Source of the DNA: a virus
Strand: one strand, 5' to 3'
Length of the DNA: 54,754 nt
IMG/VR virus record: IMGVR_UViG_3300020202_000088
Coordinates: 1-54,754 of that record
Below are positions 30,969 to 37,477 of this stretch, in pieces. Under the pieces are notes generated by a model. That model was not told the DNA's origin, ran no database searches, and saw nothing but the letters and a program-made list of their open reading frames with translations. How positions within the stretch are numbered: the first letter of the stretch is position 1; the number at the start of each line of letters is the position of its first letter. The position numbers and the translations under genes are program-made.

Positions 30969-31478
30969 TTAAGCCTTGCGCGAAATAGGTTGGCTTATAG
31001 CGGCTGCATGCAATGCTGCAAGGACCGCGGCGTATTGCTCGAGCCATTCAAGTCTAGGTGCATCCGCGGCACAGCCTTGAGACAGCATGTACATCAGCTC
31101 CCCTTCGCAGTGGCTTCGGGCAACAGCCAGGAACTCTGCATCGAAGTTCCGCATCGGATCCTGCCAAGTTACCTTCGTCAGAACATCGCGGCAGTGACCG
31201 AGGTCTATCTGGTCCGGACCGTGGGCCGATACCCAGTGGAGTACGAAGCTCGTCAGCGAGTCGCCGCGAGTCCCGGGGCGGCGCTTTGCGAGGGCCTCGA
31301 TTCGATGCTTCTGCCACGCTGAGCGTTTTTTCCTACGAACCGCCACTCCATGCCTGCGTTCAGGGTCGCGACTTGAGGCTTGGCGTGCTTCTTCTTGAGC
31401 AAGCTCCAAACGGAACCAGTTGGGTCCCCTTGCGCGACTTTGGCTTCTTCTGGACTTTGATTTGCTTTGGGTCTCCAT
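30969..31478 (-). CDS. Hypothetical satellite protein with basic N-terminus
   Basis: 169 aa. The first 65 residues are Arg/Lys/Ser-rich (KSKSRRSQSRARGPNWFRLE, RRKKRSAWQKHRIEALAKR), followed by a helical domain (SLTSFVLHWVSAHGPDQIDL, WLEQYAAVLAALHAAAIS). Its start overlaps the stop of the replication gene (TAATG). It may be a nucleic-acid-binding partner of the primase-like protein. No family is recognised. Confidence 0.6.
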   Translation of the reverse strand: METQSKSKSRRSQSRARGPNWFRLELAQEEARQASSRDPERRHGVAVRRKKRSAWQKHRIEALAKRRPGTRGDSLTSFVLHWVSAHGPDQIDLGHCRDVLTKVTWQDPMRNFDAEFLAVARSHCEGELMYMLSQGCAADAPRLEWLEQYAAVLAALHAAAISQPISRKA

Positions 31479-32764
31479 TAGGCCGCCCCTGGCTTAGCCG
31501 GCAAAGTGGGTTGGGCTGATGCAGCCATCCGGCGCTTTGGCAGAGGATAATGGCTCTTAGCCAAGCCCAAGTGCTTCTCAGCTAGTCTCATTGCCTTCTG
31601 ATAGCGCCCCTTCACGTCCCAACTTGGCATGCTACGAACCCAGGCCAGATAAGCTTCAGGGGTCCCAGGAAAATGGAAGGTGCCGCAGTAGAGCCATTTG
31701 TCCCATTCGCCGTCGGGAATCTGGGCGGGGAGGGGGACGAGGTATATGCCCCCCGCGGCTTGGGAGGCTAGCTCGAGTACGGCTTTACGTAGCTCGCCTC
31801 GTGCTTCGTACTTCTTACACTTGGGGGCCCAACCTCGGGCCTTGGCTTTATCTGAGCCGTAGATGTACTCAGCGTCCGTGCACACGAGCAGCCCGAAGGC
31901 ATCCTGTAGACGCATCAGGTTTCTGCTGACCTGACTGTGGTCCCGGAGGCCGATTTCTCGGGCGAACTTCTTCTGATCCAACTGGAATCCGGAGTGCGCA
32001 AGATTCCACATGAGTACGAGGCGGCGGATGATGGCTTCGCGGGTCCTATGCCTGCCAATGTACTTGCGAAGTTCGGGATACGCGTCGAGCGAGCCTTCAT
32101 AGATCCGGTAGGTGTGAGCGGGGAACCCCCACACAGATATACCGTCATTGGTTAAACTCTCCCCTGCATTAGCCTCACGATCTACTTCCAGTAGGTGAGA
32201 CAGGTCATACGGCCTGCACCTAGGCAGGCCTTCAGCCAAGGCATCGATCATGTCGAGCGTTAACCGAGCCGTCCTAAGGCCCGCCCACTCGCCGTCTAGG
32301 GCGGAGTGCAGCCCCTCGGGAAGCGTCGTGCGCAGGAACTTCAGCGCTAGCTCGGCCGGCAGCTCCTTGTGGGCGTGCCAGTGAACCACGAAGAAGATCT
32401 TCACTTTGCCGCGAGGAGAACGCGTGACTACCGCCCTAGGCGAGTACATGTCCCGCATCACGGCGTAGAGCTGGTCAAAGTCCAAATAGGTTGAAGGTAA
32501 CTTGTCGATGTCGGCGCAGACGACGATCTGGTCGGACCAGCTAGGCTGCAGGTTCACGCGAGGTAGGTTGTCCTTTCGCACCTGCCACCACTGGTCGGTT
32601 CCCTGTTGAGCCGCCCTGTTCGCGATGGCCTCCGCCGCACTTACCTTGCCCTCCAACCAGACCCGCCCCGAAGTCATCCGCCAGTCTGAGACCTTGCCTT
32701 GATGCCAAGCCTTCGCGAATGGCAGGCCCGCGCCATTGGGAAGCCGGAACACAGGCTCACTCAT
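31478..32764 (-). CDS. Primase/replication-initiation-like protein of the satellite
   Basis: 428 aa from ATG 32764, which overlaps the preceding stop (ATGA). The N-terminal half contains IVVCADIDKLPSTYLDFDQ (paired acidic residues) and RAVVTRSPRGKVKIFFVVHW. This is the layout of archaeo-eukaryotic primase-type domains (motif I DxD, then an SxG.K/H strand). The C-terminal half includes REAIIRRLVLMWNLAHSGFQ and KFAREIGLRDHSQVSRNLMR, a winged helix-turn-helix. A combined primase plus DNA-binding protein is the usual replication gene of satellites and plasmids. The family call is provisional, since the metal-site His is not obvious. Confidence 0.6.
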   Translation of the reverse strand: MSEPVFRLPNGAGLPFAKAWHQGKVSDWRMTSGRVWLEGKVSAAEAIANRAAQQGTDQWWQVRKDNLPRVNLQPSWSDQIVVCADIDKLPSTYLDFDQLYAVMRDMYSPRAVVTRSPRGKVKIFFVVHWHAHKELPAELALKFLRTTLPEGLHSALDGEWAGLRTARLTLDMIDALAEGLPRCRPYDLSHLLEVDREANAGESLTNDGISVWGFPAHTYRIYEGSLDAYPELRKYIGRHRTREAIIRRLVLMWNLAHSGFQLDQKKFAREIGLRDHSQVSRNLMRLQDAFGLLVCTDAEYIYGSDKAKARGWAPKCKKYEARGELRKAVLELASQAAGGIYLVPLPAQIPDGEWDKWLYCGTFHFPGTPEAYLAWVRSMPSWDVKGRYQKAMRLAEKHLGLAKSHYPLPKRRMAASAQPTLPAKPGAA

Positions 32765-32991
32765 CGGCCGCTCCATTCCAGCACGAGGCAGAACTCGTCA
32801 CGGCCCATGGGGTGCGCCTGAAAGCGAATGCCGACCCTTTTGAGACAGGAGCGAGCTAACACGAAAGCCCCAGCCGCAGAGCCATTGACCCGCACCAGGT
32901 ACGAATCCCCGCCCGCCAACGTAGGAGCGGCAGCTTCAAGGATTCGGCCCACCGCAGGCGCATGCGCAGTTGCCAGATTTTCTTTGAACAT
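32761..32991 (-). CDS. Small satellite protein upstream of replication gene
   Basis: 76 aa from ATG 32991 (MFKENLATAHAPAVGRILEA), with GGGGAC upstream; a longer start at 33024 is possible. It is a mixed alpha/beta domain (DSYLVRVNGSAAGAFVLARS, RIGIR-like and FCLVLEWSGR). It is the first gene of the leftward operon leading to the primase-like protein. The function is unknown; a regulatory or replication accessory role is inferred from position. Confidence 0.6.
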   Translation of the reverse strand: MFKENLATAHAPAVGRILEAAAPTLAGGDSYLVRVNGSAAGAFVLARSCLKRVGIRFQAHPMGRDEFCLVLEWSGR

Positions 32992-33159
32992 AGTCCCCGC
33001 CCCGAATGACCTAAAGTAGAACACTCAGCTTGAATCAGGACTGGACAGTAGATCCGGGCTGGCGCTATGGTGACAAATATAGGAGTTACAGCTAGATAAC
33101 TGCCGCTTGATTCCTGACTAAGATTGTATATTATACAGGGTTTTCTCAAGGGGCAGCAA

Positions 33160-33173
33160 GCGCAAATTTGCGC
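33160..33173. promoter_or_regulatory. Perfect 14-bp palindrome in the satellite non-coding region
   Basis: GCGCAAATTTGCGC, an exact dyad about 170 bp upstream of the replication operon. It is a candidate operator or replication-protein site. Confidence 0.45.
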
Positions 33174-33467
33174 CAGTGCCGTGGATTGGCAGCTCGTGTT
33201 CGTGCGCGTTCGAGGCTCTAAACCAGCTTCATTGCTGTATAACGCGAATTAGTTGATTCCGCTGTAGCTGCGCAGAGCTGCCCACTGTGAATGCTACTTA
33301 GGAGACGTGCGACACTGCTGGATCCCTTCACATGATTCGGTGGCAGCTTTCAGCTGCGGCATCTGTATCCGCGCGCGTTCTAGATTGGGCGACTGCAAGA
33401 CAATGTACTGCAAGCGAGTTGTGGATGCAGACGGTAGGCGAGGCGAGGATTGTCACTTTCTCCAGGA

Positions 33468-33505
33468 ACCCAAAAATTTCTGGGCTGGGTCCCATACTAC
33501 CACTT
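33468..33505. promoter_or_regulatory. Element shared with the phage (satellite copy)
   Basis: ACCCAAAAATTT, 5 differing bases, then the 21-bp block beginning CTGGGTCCCATACTACC, as at 16605-16642. ACCCCCC begins 23 bp after the block, against 22 bp in the phage. The flanks share little else. A candidate packaging or replication site borrowed from the helper. Confidence 0.75.
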
Positions 33506-33609
33506 CTATTGGACCTGCTTTTTGCCTACCCCCCGGGGTGGCAGAGGTGGGCCGGGGGCTGCAGTAATCAACTGCTTGATGTTTCATCGTAGGGTTGAGT
33601 CAATGGGGG

Positions 33610-33789
33610 TCAACCTTTCGTTTCGAGTTTGTCTCGTACCTTAACTAGATCGAAGGCAACAGCATCAAGCTGCTGCTTGATTTCGATAAGTCGTCTCGTC
33701 ATGTTTTCATCCCGGGTTTGCGTGTGCGATTCCATTCGAGTGACGAGAAAAAAGACAAACAGAAACCCAAACGCTATCATCCAGTCCAT
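33610..33789 (-). CDS. 59-aa membrane-anchored coiled-coil protein
   Basis: MDWMIAFGFLFVFFLVTRME and onward. One N-terminal transmembrane helix is followed by a charged helix (MTRRLIEIKQQLDAVAFDLV). AGGTAA lies about 9 nt upstream. The topology resembles small i-spanin- or superinfection-type proteins. The role in the satellite is unknown. Confidence 0.55.
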   Translation of the reverse strand: MDWMIAFGFLFVFFLVTRMESHTQTRDENMTRRLIEIKQQLDAVAFDLVKVRDKLETKG

Positions 33790-33830
33790 TCGCCAGTTAC
33801 CTCCCTCTACTCGCTCTCACATGCCACCTC

Positions 33831-34028
33831 TCAATCTTTCATAAGCGCGCTATAAGCCTTCCTGCGCGATTCGAACTCTTGCCCGATCAATAACTCTATC
33901 ACTTGGCTCTGGCTCATATTGGTAGCCTTGGCGATGGCTAAAAGGCGTTTTACCGCCTCCTTCGGCAGGCGCACTGTTACGGGCTTGTCTCGCTTCTCAG
34001 TCTTTGCTGGGGCGACGGGTAGGGCCAT
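33831..34028 (-). CDS. Ribbon-helix-helix (CopG/Arc-like) protein
   Basis: 65 aa from ATG 34028 (MALPVAPAKTEKRDKPVTVR); a GTG at 34046 would add 6 residues. KPVTVRLPKEAVKRLLAIAK followed by NMSQSQVIELLIGQEFESRR is the strand-helix-helix pattern of CopG-like regulators. It is divergently oriented to the resolvase, so it may repress that promoter. It could also act in copy control or partition, as in plasmids. Confidence 0.75.
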   Translation of the reverse strand: MALPVAPAKTEKRDKPVTVRLPKEAVKRLLAIAKATNMSQSQVIELLIGQEFESRRKAYSALMKD

Positions 34029-34174
34029 ATAGCCACATTCTAGCACTCCCCTTGTAATCAGACCACTTCAAGTATTTCGCTGTACCTGCGCTTGTATTGC
34101 AAATGTCCGTCTGCTGTTCGCTCTTGACTCTGTGCAGCAAAAGGTTGATGCTGTGCACATGGAGGTATTGCAGT

Positions 34175-34753
34175 ATGCAGTACATATACTCGAGAGTGAG
34201 TACCGACAGGCAGGAAACGCTGAACCAGACCACGAACCTGCGTGCGCTGTACCCAAACGCTGCCGTGGTGGAGGAGGTGGCCTCAGGAGCGAAGCAGCGG
34301 CCAATGCTGCGCGAGCTGGTTGGTCGCCTTCAGAAAGGGGATGAGCTGATCGTGGCCGCCCTAGACCGACTGGGAAGGCGCACGTCGGAGGTACTGGCCC
34401 TTATCGAGGAGATGGACCGACGGGGGGTCATCCTGAAGTCCGTGCGTGAAGGCGTGGACTACGCGACGCTCACGGGCCGCTTGGTGACCCAGATCCTATG
34501 TAGCATTGCCGAAATGGAGCGTGGCCTGATTGCCGCACGTACAAAGGCAGCCCTGCAAGCGAGGAAGCAGCAGGGGATGAAGCTCGGCGCGAAGCCAAAG
34601 TTCGATGCTGTAACGGTCGCGAAGGTGCGCGAGCTGAAGGCACAAGGCCTCACTTGTCGTCAGATAGCGGCACAGGTAGGAGTCTCCGCGAGCCGTGTCT
34701 CTCAACTGACCAAGAATGCAGCGCCGGCGATTGAGCTAGCGCAAGCAAGCTAA
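34175..34753 (+). CDS. Serine recombinase (resolvase/invertase family)
   Basis: 192 aa from ATG 34175, with GGAGG 9 nt upstream. The catalytic N-terminal domain has YSRVSTDRQ (Ser nucleophile), ELIVAALDRLGRRTSEVL and MERGLIAARTKAALQARK (E-helix). The C-terminal HTH is LTCRQIAAQVGVSASRVSQL. The size and architecture are those of small resolvases/invertases, not large integrases. In a satellite or plasmid-like element it probably resolves multimers after replication. It could alternatively invert a segment, but no inverted res-like pair was noticed. Confidence 0.88.
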   Translation: MQYIYSRVSTDRQETLNQTTNLRALYPNAAVVEEVASGAKQRPMLRELVGRLQKGDELIVAALDRLGRRTSEVLALIEEMDRRGVILKSVREGVDYATLTGRLVTQILCSIAEMERGLIAARTKAALQARKQQGMKLGAKPKFDAVTVAKVRELKAQGLTCRQIAAQVGVSASRVSQLTKNAAPAIELAQAS

Positions 34754-34768
34754 CCAAAGGAGCGACCG

Positions 34769-35050
34769 ATGAAAGCGAATGGAATGTACTCAGTTGAAGT
34801 GGAACAGGCAATCAAGGCGGTAATCGCAAAGGGGGGATACCGCGTGTATCGCTGTTTGCGCCTGAAGGATGGTGTGAAGGCACGCGGCATGCGGGCGCGC
34901 ACTTATCGACAGGCAGTTGCCCGGCTTCAACAGCTGGAAGAAAGCGGACAGGGGACCTGCGTGGCGCCGGACCTTGCTGATGTCGCCTTCGAGATTCGCA
35001 AGGTGCCTTCGGGCTGGGCAGTGTATGCCCGCGACCCGAAGACAGTCTAA
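34769..35050 (+). CDS. Hypothetical satellite protein
   Basis: 93 aa, MKANGMYSVEVEQAIKAVIA. A basic alpha/beta start (KGGYRVYRCLRLKDGVKARG) precedes a helix (YRQAVARLQQLEESGQGTC) and a final strand pair (FEIRKVPSGWAVYARD). AAAGGAG lies 8 nt upstream, and the gene follows the resolvase by 15 nt. No family is recognised. Confidence 0.65.
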   Translation: MKANGMYSVEVEQAIKAVIAKGGYRVYRCLRLKDGVKARGMRARTYRQAVARLQQLEESGQGTCVAPDLADVAFEIRKVPSGWAVYARDPKTV

Positions 35051-35168
35051 GCTTAGTCCTCACGCCTATAGCGGTACGTAAGCTCACAGGCGACCTGCGG
35101 TACGTTTGCAGAATTCAGGGTCAGCAGTCATCGGCCCTACCAGGTCTCCGAACCCAAAGGAGACACAC

Positions 35169-35624
35169 ATGATCCAAGTTATTCGTAAGGACGAAGGCAA
35201 GTTCGAGTTCATCGCGCAGAAATCTGAACGGCACGAGAGGCTGCAGAGGACCTGCTCACAGGCAATGCTGATTGCGCTGCTTACAAGGGCCGGCTTTCAC
35301 GAGAGCGAGACACTTTTCTTGCTCAGCGACCTTGGGAGCGAGGATGGCCGGCTGAGTTACGCGCAGCTTGGCGAGGGCGAGTATCTAATTGTGGACTCTG
35401 CCAACGGCAAGGCAGTGTTCGGCGACTGCGATGTGTTCATGGGGTACTTGATGCGCGACCTCGGCCTCGACAGCCTGAGTGCATTATGGATCCTGCACGA
35501 TGCTGAAGGACACGCTCCGACGGGCGACGAGCTAGTCGAAATGGGGATTACTAGCGAGCAGTGGAATGAACTTGGCCTCGAGACTGTAGAAGTCGACCGC
35601 GGAAGTGACAGGAAGGCGAGCTAG
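35169..35624 (+). CDS. Hypothetical acidic satellite protein
   Basis: 151 aa from ATG 35169, preceded by AAAGGAGA. It is acidic, with a helical centre (RTCSQAMLIALLTRAGFHES) and beta-like YAQLGEGEYLIVDSANGKAV. It ends in an acidic tail rich in Asp/Glu. Acidic proteins of mobile elements can be DNA mimics or anti-restriction factors, but no ArdA-type signature was found. It lies next to the satellite lipoprotein. Confidence 0.65.
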   Translation: MIQVIRKDEGKFEFIAQKSERHERLQRTCSQAMLIALLTRAGFHESETLFLLSDLGSEDGRLSYAQLGEGEYLIVDSANGKAVFGDCDVFMGYLMRDLGLDSLSALWILHDAEGHAPTGDELVEMGITSEQWNELGLETVEVDRGSDRKAS

Positions 35625-35679
35625 CCGCAGATGGTGATTTTTCATTTCTCGACTCGCGAACCGCAGATACTCTCGACAT

Positions 35680-36015
35680 ATGAGATACCTAGCCATTGTC
35701 CTCTGTACTGCTGCTGTGGGCTGCTCGACCGCAGCGAAGCGGGAGGCCGCCTTCGACGAGAGCCTGAAGTCCTGGTTCGGGCGTAGCATCACTGAGTACG
35801 TGGCCGAGAACGGTAACCCGACCCGCTCCCTGGAGCTTCCGGGGGGCATTCGGTCCTACGAGTGGCAGCACTACGGGGACGTTGAGACGACCGTGGGCCC
35901 GGCGTACGGCGGCTTCCGCCACGTCTCCTCAGAACAAAAATCCTGCCGCATCACCTTGCTCACTGAGGTGACGGGCAGGATTCGGGAAGCCAGCTATGAG
36001 GGGCACTGCTACTAG
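35680..36015 (+). CDS. Small lipoprotein, copy 2 (right boundary of satellite segment)
   Basis: 111 aa. The lipoprotein signal MRYLAIVLCTAAVGC is followed by the same mature sequence as copy 1 at 24768; only signal residues 11-12 differ (TV versus AA), though the first 115 nt carry numerous silent changes. A GATACT box lies 8 nt before the ATG, again a very short leader. The stop overlaps the stop of the convergent phage gene. I infer that the 5' part is the satellite allele and the 3' part the junction with the phage. Both replicons would thus encode the same envelope lipoprotein. Confidence 0.8.
   Translation: MRYLAIVLCTAAVGCSTAAKREAAFDESLKSWFGRSITEYVAENGNPTRSLELPGGIRSYEWQHYGDVETTVGPAYGGFRHVSSEQKSCRITLLTEVTGRIREASYEGHCY
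35794..36014 (+). repeat. 221-bp perfect direct repeat, right copy
   Basis: Identical to 24882-25102. Divergence begins immediately 5' (silent substitutions in the lipoprotein gene) and 3' (one mismatch, 8 matches, then unrelated sequence). Confidence 0.95.
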
Positions 36016-36185
36016 TTGGCGGGCGGGGGCTCGTCGCTGACGAGCTTCGATGCGTACATGATCAGCAGAGTGGCTAGCTCGTCGGTTTCGATCGGCCGGC
36101 TGTCGTTGCGCGTGATGATCAGGGACATGACGCTGCCGCACTCGCTGTAGGTGCCCAGCACAGTCAGTTCATGGTCGAGCTTCAT
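36012..36185 (-). CDS. 57-aa hypothetical protein
   Basis: MKLDHELTVLGTYSECGSVM, then SLIITRNDSRPIETDELATL. It starts at ATG 36185 with an ATGA overlap with the endolysin stop. It converges on lipoprotein copy 2, sharing stop-codon bases. It is the last gene of the leftward lysis block. No function is evident. Confidence 0.6.
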   Translation of the reverse strand: MKLDHELTVLGTYSECGSVMSLIITRNDSRPIETDELATLLIMYASKLVSDEPPPAN

Positions 36186-36562
36186 GCGCCCTTCCCGGCC
36201 TTGGCGACCTGGATGTGGAAGTGCTTCGCGCCGCCGGCCACGGCGTGGCAGATAGCCGTCTTCTTGCCGTTGCGGAACGAGAAGCAGTTCAGGAAGGCGA
36301 GCATGCGGTCGATCTCTTCCTGAGTGAACGTGGAGGAGCGCAGGTCCACCGCCTCCCAGCTCATGTGCGGGGAGTTGGCGATGCCGCCTACCGCGGCGTT
36401 CTCGGCAGGGTCGCGGTAGAGGCAGGTGATGACGAGGTCCTTGCCCAGCTCCAGCTCCGCGAAGGTGGACAGCGCGTCCAGCACCTTGCGCAGCCGCCGG
36501 TTGTGCACGGGCAGCTCCGCCCACTCCTTGTGGAGCCGGTTATCCTTCCACTGAATCGCCAC
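36182..36562 (-). CDS. Endolysin-like M15 peptidase
   Basis: 126 aa. Zinc-site motifs of the peptidase M15 (VanY / L-Ala-D-Glu endopeptidase) fold are present: SPHMSWEAVDLRSS (SxHxxxxAxD) and KHFHIQVAKAG (HxH). RDPAENAAVGG lies before the first motif. The minimal single-domain length matches small phage endolysins of Gram-negative hosts. It cleaves peptidoglycan cross-links at the end of infection. It is embedded with a holin-like membrane protein 0.8 kb upstream in the same operon. Confidence 0.85.
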   Translation of the reverse strand: MAIQWKDNRLHKEWAELPVHNRRLRKVLDALSTFAELELGKDLVITCLYRDPAENAAVGGIANSPHMSWEAVDLRSSTFTQEEIDRMLAFLNCFSFRNGKKTAICHAVAGGAKHFHIQVAKAGKGA

Positions 36563-36737
36563 GGTGCTTCTCCTCCAGTGCTCGGATTGCCTCTGCCTGG
36601 GCGCGGATCTCCTGCCAGGCGGCCTCGTAGCCCAAGGCGTATGCCCAGGACAGCCGATGTTGTAGCTGCAGGTTGAAGTCGCAGCCGGCCATAATGTCCT
36701 GGACCTGCTTTTCAGTGAGCTTATGTTCCCGAAACAT
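36540..36737 (-). CDS. 65-aa helical protein
   Basis: MFREHKLTEKQVQDIMAGCD and onward, from ATG 36737. It is fully helical (LQHRLSWAYALGYEAAWQEI) with an Arg/Glu-rich end. It overlaps the endolysin start by 23 nt and the upstream gene end by 17 nt. Its function is unknown. Confidence 0.55.
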   Translation of the reverse strand: MFREHKLTEKQVQDIMAGCDFNLQLQHRLSWAYALGYEAAWQEIRAQAEAIRALEEKHRGDSVEG

Positions 36738-37038
36738 CGCTCGCCTCCACGGGCTCCGTAAGAAGAATCCAGCGCACGCCGTGCCCCCGGCCGTTGTAGC
36801 GCACGTCGTTCTCCACGACCTTGCCGTTCGGCAGCGTCTCGCCCGAGAGCCAGACGTTCTTGGTGTAGCCGCGGGCGGCGAGCCCCATGCGCTCAAGCTT
36901 CTTGAGATCGGCCTGGGTAAGGCCCAGCTGTGCGAAGTAGGCTTCGGTGAAGCCGTTGCGGCTGCCAGTCTGGTTCGCCGGGCAGACGATGTTGTTGTCG
37001 GTCTCAAGCGCCTTGGCGACGCGTTCACGCAGGCTCAT
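36721..37038 (-). CDS. Hypothetical protein
   Basis: 105 aa, MSLRERVAKALETDNNIVCP. A middle motif (ADLKKLERMGLAARGYTKNV) is followed by a strand-rich end (GETLPNGKVVENDVRYNGRG, GVRWILLTEP). The fold style suggests a small winged or KOW-like domain. It overlaps its upstream neighbour by 4 nt (ATGA). No family is recognised. Confidence 0.6.
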   Translation of the reverse strand: MSLRERVAKALETDNNIVCPANQTGSRNGFTEAYFAQLGLTQADLKKLERMGLAARGYTKNVWLSGETLPNGKVVENDVRYNGRGHGVRWILLTEPVEASDVSGT

Positions 37039-37343
37039 ACGCAGCTGTCCTTTCGGTCGATGCCAAAGAGCGAGTGGCTCGAATCGCCTAAGGCCCGCGC
37101 CAGTTCCTCAGCGAGGGCGACTTCAAGCAGATTGCCGTATGAAAACCCAGGTACGGCCTTACGCGCGATTTCCTGCGCCCACGGAGACGGCTCGAGCTTG
37201 GTGTCCCGAACCTCCTTCGTGGTCTTGCGCAGGACCTCGATATCCTCGTTGCACTTGGGGCAGCGCTCGTAGCTCGAGGTGAACAACCAGGCCGTCTCGG
37301 ACTTGGTCCAGCACACCGGGCAGTACTTCGGCTCCGCGTTCAT
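37035..37343 (-). CDS. Zinc-ribbon protein
   Basis: 102 aa from ATG 37343 (MNAEPKYCPVCWTKSETAWL); the longer frame shadows the membrane gene. CPVC and CPKC pairs 18 residues apart form a zinc ribbon at the N-terminus. A helical C-terminus follows (LLEVALAEELARALGDSSHS). It may bind nucleic acid or act as an adaptor. It is translationally coupled to both neighbours. Confidence 0.6.
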   Translation of the reverse strand: MNAEPKYCPVCWTKSETAWLFTSSYERCPKCNEDIEVLRKTTKEVRDTKLEPSPWAQEIARKAVPGFSYGNLLEVALAEELARALGDSSHSLFGIDRKDSCV

Positions 37344-37477
37344 GCGTGCTCCCGGCAGATGTAGCACGCGGCCGCAGACAGCGAGACCCAGAACAGGCCC
37401 CACACGCTCGGGGCGATAGTGAACGCAGCCGCGTTCAGCCCCAGGCAGGCGAGGTTCAGGTAGTAGATAAAGCTCAT
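37340..37477 (-). CDS. 45-aa two-helix membrane protein, holin candidate
   Basis: MSFIYYLNLACLGLNAAAFT followed by IAPSVWGLFWVSLSAAACYI and a charged CREHA end. Two hydrophobic helices in 45 residues suit a small class II-type holin. It lies in the same operon as the M15 endolysin and starts with an ATGA overlap. Another two-helix candidate holin sits in the head operon at 6497. Confidence 0.55.
   Translation of the reverse strand: MSFIYYLNLACLGLNAAAFTIAPSVWGLFWVSLSAAACYICREHA

Larger units (their letters stand above)
32992..33609. other. Satellite non-coding region (origin/packaging candidate)
   Basis: About 620 bases without a convincing gene, upstream of the replication operon. It holds a TGTAT/ATACA dyad (33125-33137), a perfect 14-bp palindrome GCGCAAATTTGCGC (33160-33173), and the element shared with the phage (33468-33505) followed by a C6 tract (33529-33534). 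This fits a replication origin plus a packaging signal. Confidence 0.6.
24882..35793. mobile_element. Putative phage satellite / integrative element fused to the phage genome
   Basis: One 10,912-bp unit delimited by the 221-bp repeat. It has its own integrase, excisionase-like HTH, tRNA-end attP, replication/primase-like protein, serine resolvase, ribbon-helix-helix protein and KAP NTPase. It also has a homologue of one phage virion protein and the 38-bp element shared with the phage. No capsid, portal or terminase is present. The attP is internal and intact, so the element is in its circular (excised) gene order. Joining by homologous crossover, or by assembly through the repeat, explains the structure; integrase-mediated insertion does not. 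Confidence 0.75.

Noticed and set aside
33307-33844. Several 60-90-aa plus-strand frames in the satellite non-coding region
   Set aside because: They overlap one another, lack ribosome sites and have unlikely composition; the minus-strand 59-aa gene at 33610 fits better at the right end.
24882-36014. Insertion by the satellite's own integrase
   Set aside because: attP is intact inside the unit and the unit's boundaries lie in the lipoprotein repeat, not at the tRNA-like core.
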